A DNA stretch of 10,096 nucleotides, from positions 1 through 10,096 of the forward strand of contig JAIXSW010000411.1 of NCBI GenBank assembly GCA_027484495.1. The letters run 5' to 3'. Source of the stretch: Gammaproteobacteria bacterium. GTDB taxonomy: Bacteria; Pseudomonadota; Gammaproteobacteria; Enterobacterales; Alteromonadaceae. This document shows positions 7,799 through 10,096 of this stretch, in pieces. Within the stretch, counting starts at the first letter, position 1. Every line of letters starts with the position of its first letter. The translations under genes were made by a program, and so were the position numbers. The notes beneath the pieces were generated by a model, which did not search any database, had not been told where the DNA came from, and was given only the letters and a program-made list of their open reading frames with translations.

Positions 7799-7910
7799 TT
7801 GCATCGGCTCGCTACAACGGGCAGCCTGCTGCAGTAGTTAGATTTGCTTTTCAATTACTCGAAAAAACAATGAAAACAACTACAAAGCCAAACACCCGTT
7901 GAAGCGAGCC

Positions 7911-8013
7911 GCTGAAAAATGTTGATGTGAGGTTTTAAGAAAACGGGTGTCTGAGCGATTCGACGTTAGCGAATCGCGAGTTACGTTTTCGCCTCAAATC
8001 GACATTTTTCAGC
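7911..8013 (-). other. Branched foldback in copy 2
   Basis: The lower stem pairs 7911-7932 with 7992-8013, with 20 of 22 positions complementary. The middle stem pairs GAAAACG (7939-7945) with CGTTTTC (7984-7990). The apical hairpin pairs GCGATTCG (7955-7962) with CGAATCGC (7970-7977) around the loop ACGTTAG. The architecture is the same as in copy 1, and the middle and apical stems have replaced sequence on both sides. Confidence 0.82.
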
Positions 8014-8050
8014 GGGCTTTCGAGCGGAACCGGGGTGCGCATTTTCTTTG

Positions 8051-8084
8051 GTTCCTTTCTTTTGGCAAGACAAAAGAAAGGAAC
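8051..8084. repeat. 14-bp perfect hairpin in copy 2
   Basis: GTTCCTTTCTTTTG (8051-8064) pairs perfectly with CAAAAGAAAGGAAC (8071-8084) around a 6-nt loop GCAAGA. It is the counterpart of the palindrome at 7641-7668. The two share the GTT-C/T-rich outline, but several positions differ on both arms in a compensating way. Confidence 0.9.
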
Positions 8085-8223
8085 TCACCGTCAGGTGAAA
8101 TCTTTGCTAAGCAATCTCACCGCATAGGTGAAAATGATAAAGACACTTAACAGCCATCCGCAGGATAAATATCAGCAACTCGCTCTTAGCAGTCGCTCAA
8201 GTCACTGGATGATTACTGAAATG

Positions 8224-8280
8224 GGTGGTTACGTGAAAGTGCAACGGGTGGTAAGCGGCGAGTGATCGTGGTGGTAAATT
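8224..8280 (-). repeat. ACCACC motif series in copy 2
   Basis: On the plus strand GGTGGT begins at 8224, 8247 and 8270, exactly 23 bp apart twice. These mirror the first three units of copy 1 when read on the minus strand. The sequences between units differ between the copies except around GTTGCA, so the motif and its spacing are the conserved features. Confidence 0.62.
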
Positions 8281-8297
8281 GGGCTGATGTTTTGCAT

Positions 8298-10096
8298 CTA
8301 AATCGGTTTTCGTTCGAGCAGATGCCGCAGCAGCGTTTTTAACTGCAGCGGTCGTACCGGTTTGTACAACACCTGATAACCCTGTTGTTTCAATTCAACA
8401 GCCAGTTGTTGGTGGCTGTTGGCGGTGATCATCAACACCGGTAACTGGGACCAGCCCGGTTGCGCCGTAAACTGTTGCACCAGCACTGTGCCTGTCAGAC
8501 CATCAGCCAGATGATAATCGACAATCAACAGATCGGGTTTTTCCTTACCGGTGAAGGTAGTGGCATCGGCGCCGCTGTGCACCTGATAACCCCAGCTTGC
8601 CAGCAAGGTGGTCATCGCCTGACAAATGGTGCTGTCATTATCGATCACCCAAATAGTGCCGCCCGCCGATTCTGCCACCGGTACTAAGGCAGCTTGCGTC
8701 TGTGGCAGCGGTGTGGTGATCGGCAGTTGCAGCGCAAAGACAGAGCCGCGGCCCGGTGCTGACTGCACCCGCAGCGGATGCGCCAGTAAACGGCTTAAGC
8801 GTTCGACAATCGCCAGACCTAAGCCGAGCCCGGCGTCAGTCGCCCGGCTTTGTGGCAAGCGCTGAAACTCCTGAAAAATCAGGCTGAGATGCTCGGCCGC
8901 GATGCCCACGCCGCTGTCGAGCACCTGGATCTCCACACCCGCTGCGCGCCGCCGGCATCCCAGCAATACGGCGCCACCGGGTGGGGTGTAACGCAGCGCG
9001 TTCGTCAGCAGATTTCGCAGGATCCGCGCCAGCCAGGCCGGATCGGTCCGCACCGTGACGCTGGTCGGCACCGCGCGAAAACGCAGCCCCTTGCTGCTTG
9101 CCATCGCGTTAAATTCACTGGCAAGTGCTGCCAGCAAAGGCCCAAGCGCGACAGTCATGCAATCCGGTTGCAGCTGACCGGCGTCCAGCTTGGATAAATC
9201 GACCAGTGTGCGCAGCAAATCACCGACGTCATCGAGCGCCCGGCCGGCCGAATGCACCAGCTGTTGCTGGCTCTGATCCAGCGGTTGTTCTAACAAAGCC
9301 CCATTGAACAGCCGGGCAGCATTGAGCGGCTGCAATACATCATGGCTGACTGCTGCGAGGAACTGGCTTTTTGATTGATTGGCTTGCTCTGCAGCTGCGG
9401 TGGCGTCCCGCAATTGCTGGTTCAGTGTGGTCAGGGCCGCGGTGCGTTCGGCGACCCGCTGTTCCAGATGCAAATTTGCCTGTCGCAGCGCTTCTGAGGT
9501 GCGTTTTCGTTCGGTGATGTCACGGGTTAATACAAAAAAACCGCTGATTTGCTGTTGTTCATCGCGATGCGGCACATAGGTTTTGAGCAAATGCCGCCAT
9601 TCACCGGCAGCATTTTGTTCGTCGATTTCAAAAATGGCACTGTCACCGGCCAGCGCTTGTTGCACATAAGGCGCCAGCCGTGCAGCACCTTGCGGACCAT
9701 GGGCAGCGTCGAGCGTCCGGTTTAGTAAACTGCCGGCCGGCACGCCATAAAATTCATCATAGCCGCGGTTGGTAAACAGATAGATGCCTGCTGCCGACAG
9801 ATACGCAATCATGGCCGGCACATGGTCGGTAATAGTGCGGATCCAGCGTTCACTTTCGGCCAAGGTTTCCGAGTAACGCACGGAGCGGCGCAGCTCGTCG
9901 TAGGCTCTGGACAATTCGGCGGTGCGCTCCCGTACCTGTTCCGCTAACACGGCCGCATGCTGAAAGGCGGCATATGGCGCAGCGGGGCCGGTATGCAGCG
10001 CGACATGGCCTGCTTCCACCCGTTCAATCAAGGCTTGATTGATTTTGCGCAGCTTCAGGTTTTCCGCCTGCAGCGCCAGCAGCTGTTGTGCCAAAC
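8298..10096 (-). CDS. Hybrid sensor histidine kinase, NahK/ErcS'-like, 5' end outside the window
   Basis: The frame is open to the right edge, and the TTG at 10094 is probably internal. Numbering from that TTG gives 598 residues. A coiled-coil N-terminus (ENLKLRKINQALIERVE, 11-27, then AVLAEQVRERTAELSRAYDE) leads to a PAS/PAC domain (about 82-196, ending TRDITERKR). HisKA follows with H251 in AAVSHDVLQPLNAAR. The HATPase domain has N box N361/N365, G1 DSGVGI (393-398) and GLGLGL (422-427). A C-terminal receiver (479-598) has D485/D487, phospho-acceptor D526 in LIVDYHLADG, T557 and K578. No membrane segment is visible, so it is a cytoplasmic kinase. This domain order and the N-terminal motif fit the NahK/ErcS' group, which in Pseudomonas and Shewanella-type bacteria often pairs with a FIST-domain (NosP) sensor; such a gene could lie just upstream, outside the window. 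The convergent LuxR-type regulator at 6785-7438 is a likely partner. Any specific ligand would be a guess. Confidence 0.93.
   Translation of the reverse strand, partial: LAQQLLALQAENLKLRKINQALIERVEAGHVALHTGPAAPYAAFQHAAVLAEQVRERTAELSRAYDELRRSVRYSETLAESERWIRTITDHVPAMIAYLSAAGIYLFTNRGYDEFYGVPAGSLLNRTLDAAHGPQGAARLAPYVQQALAGDSAIFEIDEQNAAGEWRHLLKTYVPHRDEQQQISGFFVLTRDITERKRTSEALRQANLHLEQRVAERTAALTTLNQQLRDATAAAEQANQSKSQFLAAVSHDVLQPLNAARLFNGALLEQPLDQSQQQLVHSAGRALDDVGDLLRTLVDLSKLDAGQLQPDCMTVALGPLLAALASEFNAMASSKGLRFRAVPTSVTVRTDPAWLARILRNLLTNALRYTPPGGAVLLGCRRRAAGVEIQVLDSGVGIAAEHLSLIFQEFQRLPQSRATDAGLGLGLAIVERLSRLLAHPLRVQSAPGRGSVFALQLPITTPLPQTQAALVPVAESAGGTIWVIDNDSTICQAMTTLLASWGYQVHSGADATTFTGKEKPDLLIVDYHLADGLTGTVLVQQFTAQPGWSQLPVLMITANSHQQLAVELKQQGYQVLYKPVRPLQLKTLLRHLLERKPI

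Larger units (their letters stand above)
7455..7841 (+). repeat. Structured intergenic repeat element, copy 1
   Basis: The element begins 16 nt after the response regulator stop and points the same way as that gene. Parts in order: ACCACC motifs (7460-7531); a small hairpin ATCC-tgc-GGAT (7571-7581); a TCGCCC/GGGCGA hairpin (7626-7640); a 28-nt perfect palindrome (7641-7668); a 29-bp block (7682-7710) identical to copy 2; a large foldback (7710-7798); and a conserved tail (7805-7821, then GTAGTT at 7834-7839). All these parts recur in the same order, reverse-complemented, in 7876-8280. Boundaries were set by the outermost shared words (AATTTACCACC outside, GTAGTT inside). I do not recognise a named family. 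Hairpin-bearing intergenic repeats of this general style occur in several gammaproteobacteria. Confidence 0.82.
7876..8280 (-). repeat. Structured intergenic repeat element, copy 2 (inverted)
   Basis: This is the second copy of the element at 7455-7841, in reverse orientation. It begins 17 nt after the kinase stop and points the same way as the kinase gene. Shared landmarks with copy 1 are: AATTTACCACC (8280-8270); CTTACCACC plus GTTGCA (8255-8240, 15 of 16 match); ATCCTGCGGAT (8166-8156); a long hairpin (8051-8084); the 29-bp identical block (8006-8034); TTAAAACCTCA (7938-7928); and the 17-bp tail word (7911-7895, 16 of 17 match). Between these words the sequences diverge, but stems are rebuilt. 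About 34 bp (7842-7875) separate the two copies and show no clear homology between them. Confidence 0.82.
7439..8297. other. 859-bp gene-free region between convergent regulators
   Basis: There is no convincing protein gene here. The region is almost entirely the two inverted copies of the structured element, with 16 and 17 nt between the element ends and the two stop codons and about 34 bp between the copies. No tRNA, CRISPR array, transposase remnant or canonical GC-stem/U-tract terminator was seen. Two short frames beginning with GTG (complement of 7569-7769, and 7947-8150) are discussed among the findings. Confidence 0.75.

Noticed and set aside
7455..8280. Insertion sequence or integron cassette array
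   Set aside because: No transposase or integrase remnant, no target-site duplication seen, and the repeat ends do not show attC core sites.

Overview
The window looks like a moderately GC-rich gammaproteobacterial chromosome. The best clue is a three-gene block whose proteins can be read almost in parallel with the Escherichia coli yhiI-rbbA-yhhJ products. The two-component genes and a possible DUF4826-type protein would fit an Alteromonadales or Chromatiaceae (Rheinheimera-like) relative, but that placement is a guess from protein style.

Layout. Positions 1-903 (minus) hold the N-terminal part of an exported seven-bladed-type propeller sensor (Reg_prop repeats) that starts at TTG and runs off the left edge. 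Positions 985-5945 (minus) are a tight operon in the order yhiI (HlyD-type adaptor), rbbA (two fused ABC ATPases plus permease) and yhhJ (second permease). Its genes are 3 bp apart and 4 bp overlapping, so it is probably one envelope export machine. A 248-bp divergent region separates it from a plus-strand pair: a small Trp-rich cytosolic protein (6194-6646) and a NarL/LuxR-type response regulator (6785-7438). On the far right, a hybrid histidine kinase with PAS, HisKA, HATPase and REC domains (NahK/ErcS'-like) converges on the regulator (8298-10096, minus) and runs off the right edge. The kinase and regulator are a plausible signalling pair.

The 859-bp gap between these two convergent regulators is the most unusual part. 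It contains no convincing gene. It is filled by two diverged copies of one roughly 390-405-nt element in inverted orientation, each starting 16-17 nt after the stop codon of the neighbouring gene and pointing the same way as that gene. Each copy has an outer block with ACCACC motifs spaced about 23 bp apart, a string of small hairpins, a long near-perfect hairpin, a 29-bp block identical between the copies, and a large multi-part foldback. Several stems differ completely in sequence between the copies yet still pair perfectly, while the flanks and an apical loop are conserved. This points to selection on nucleic-acid structure and makes the element a candidate undescribed structured repeat or 3'-UTR element.
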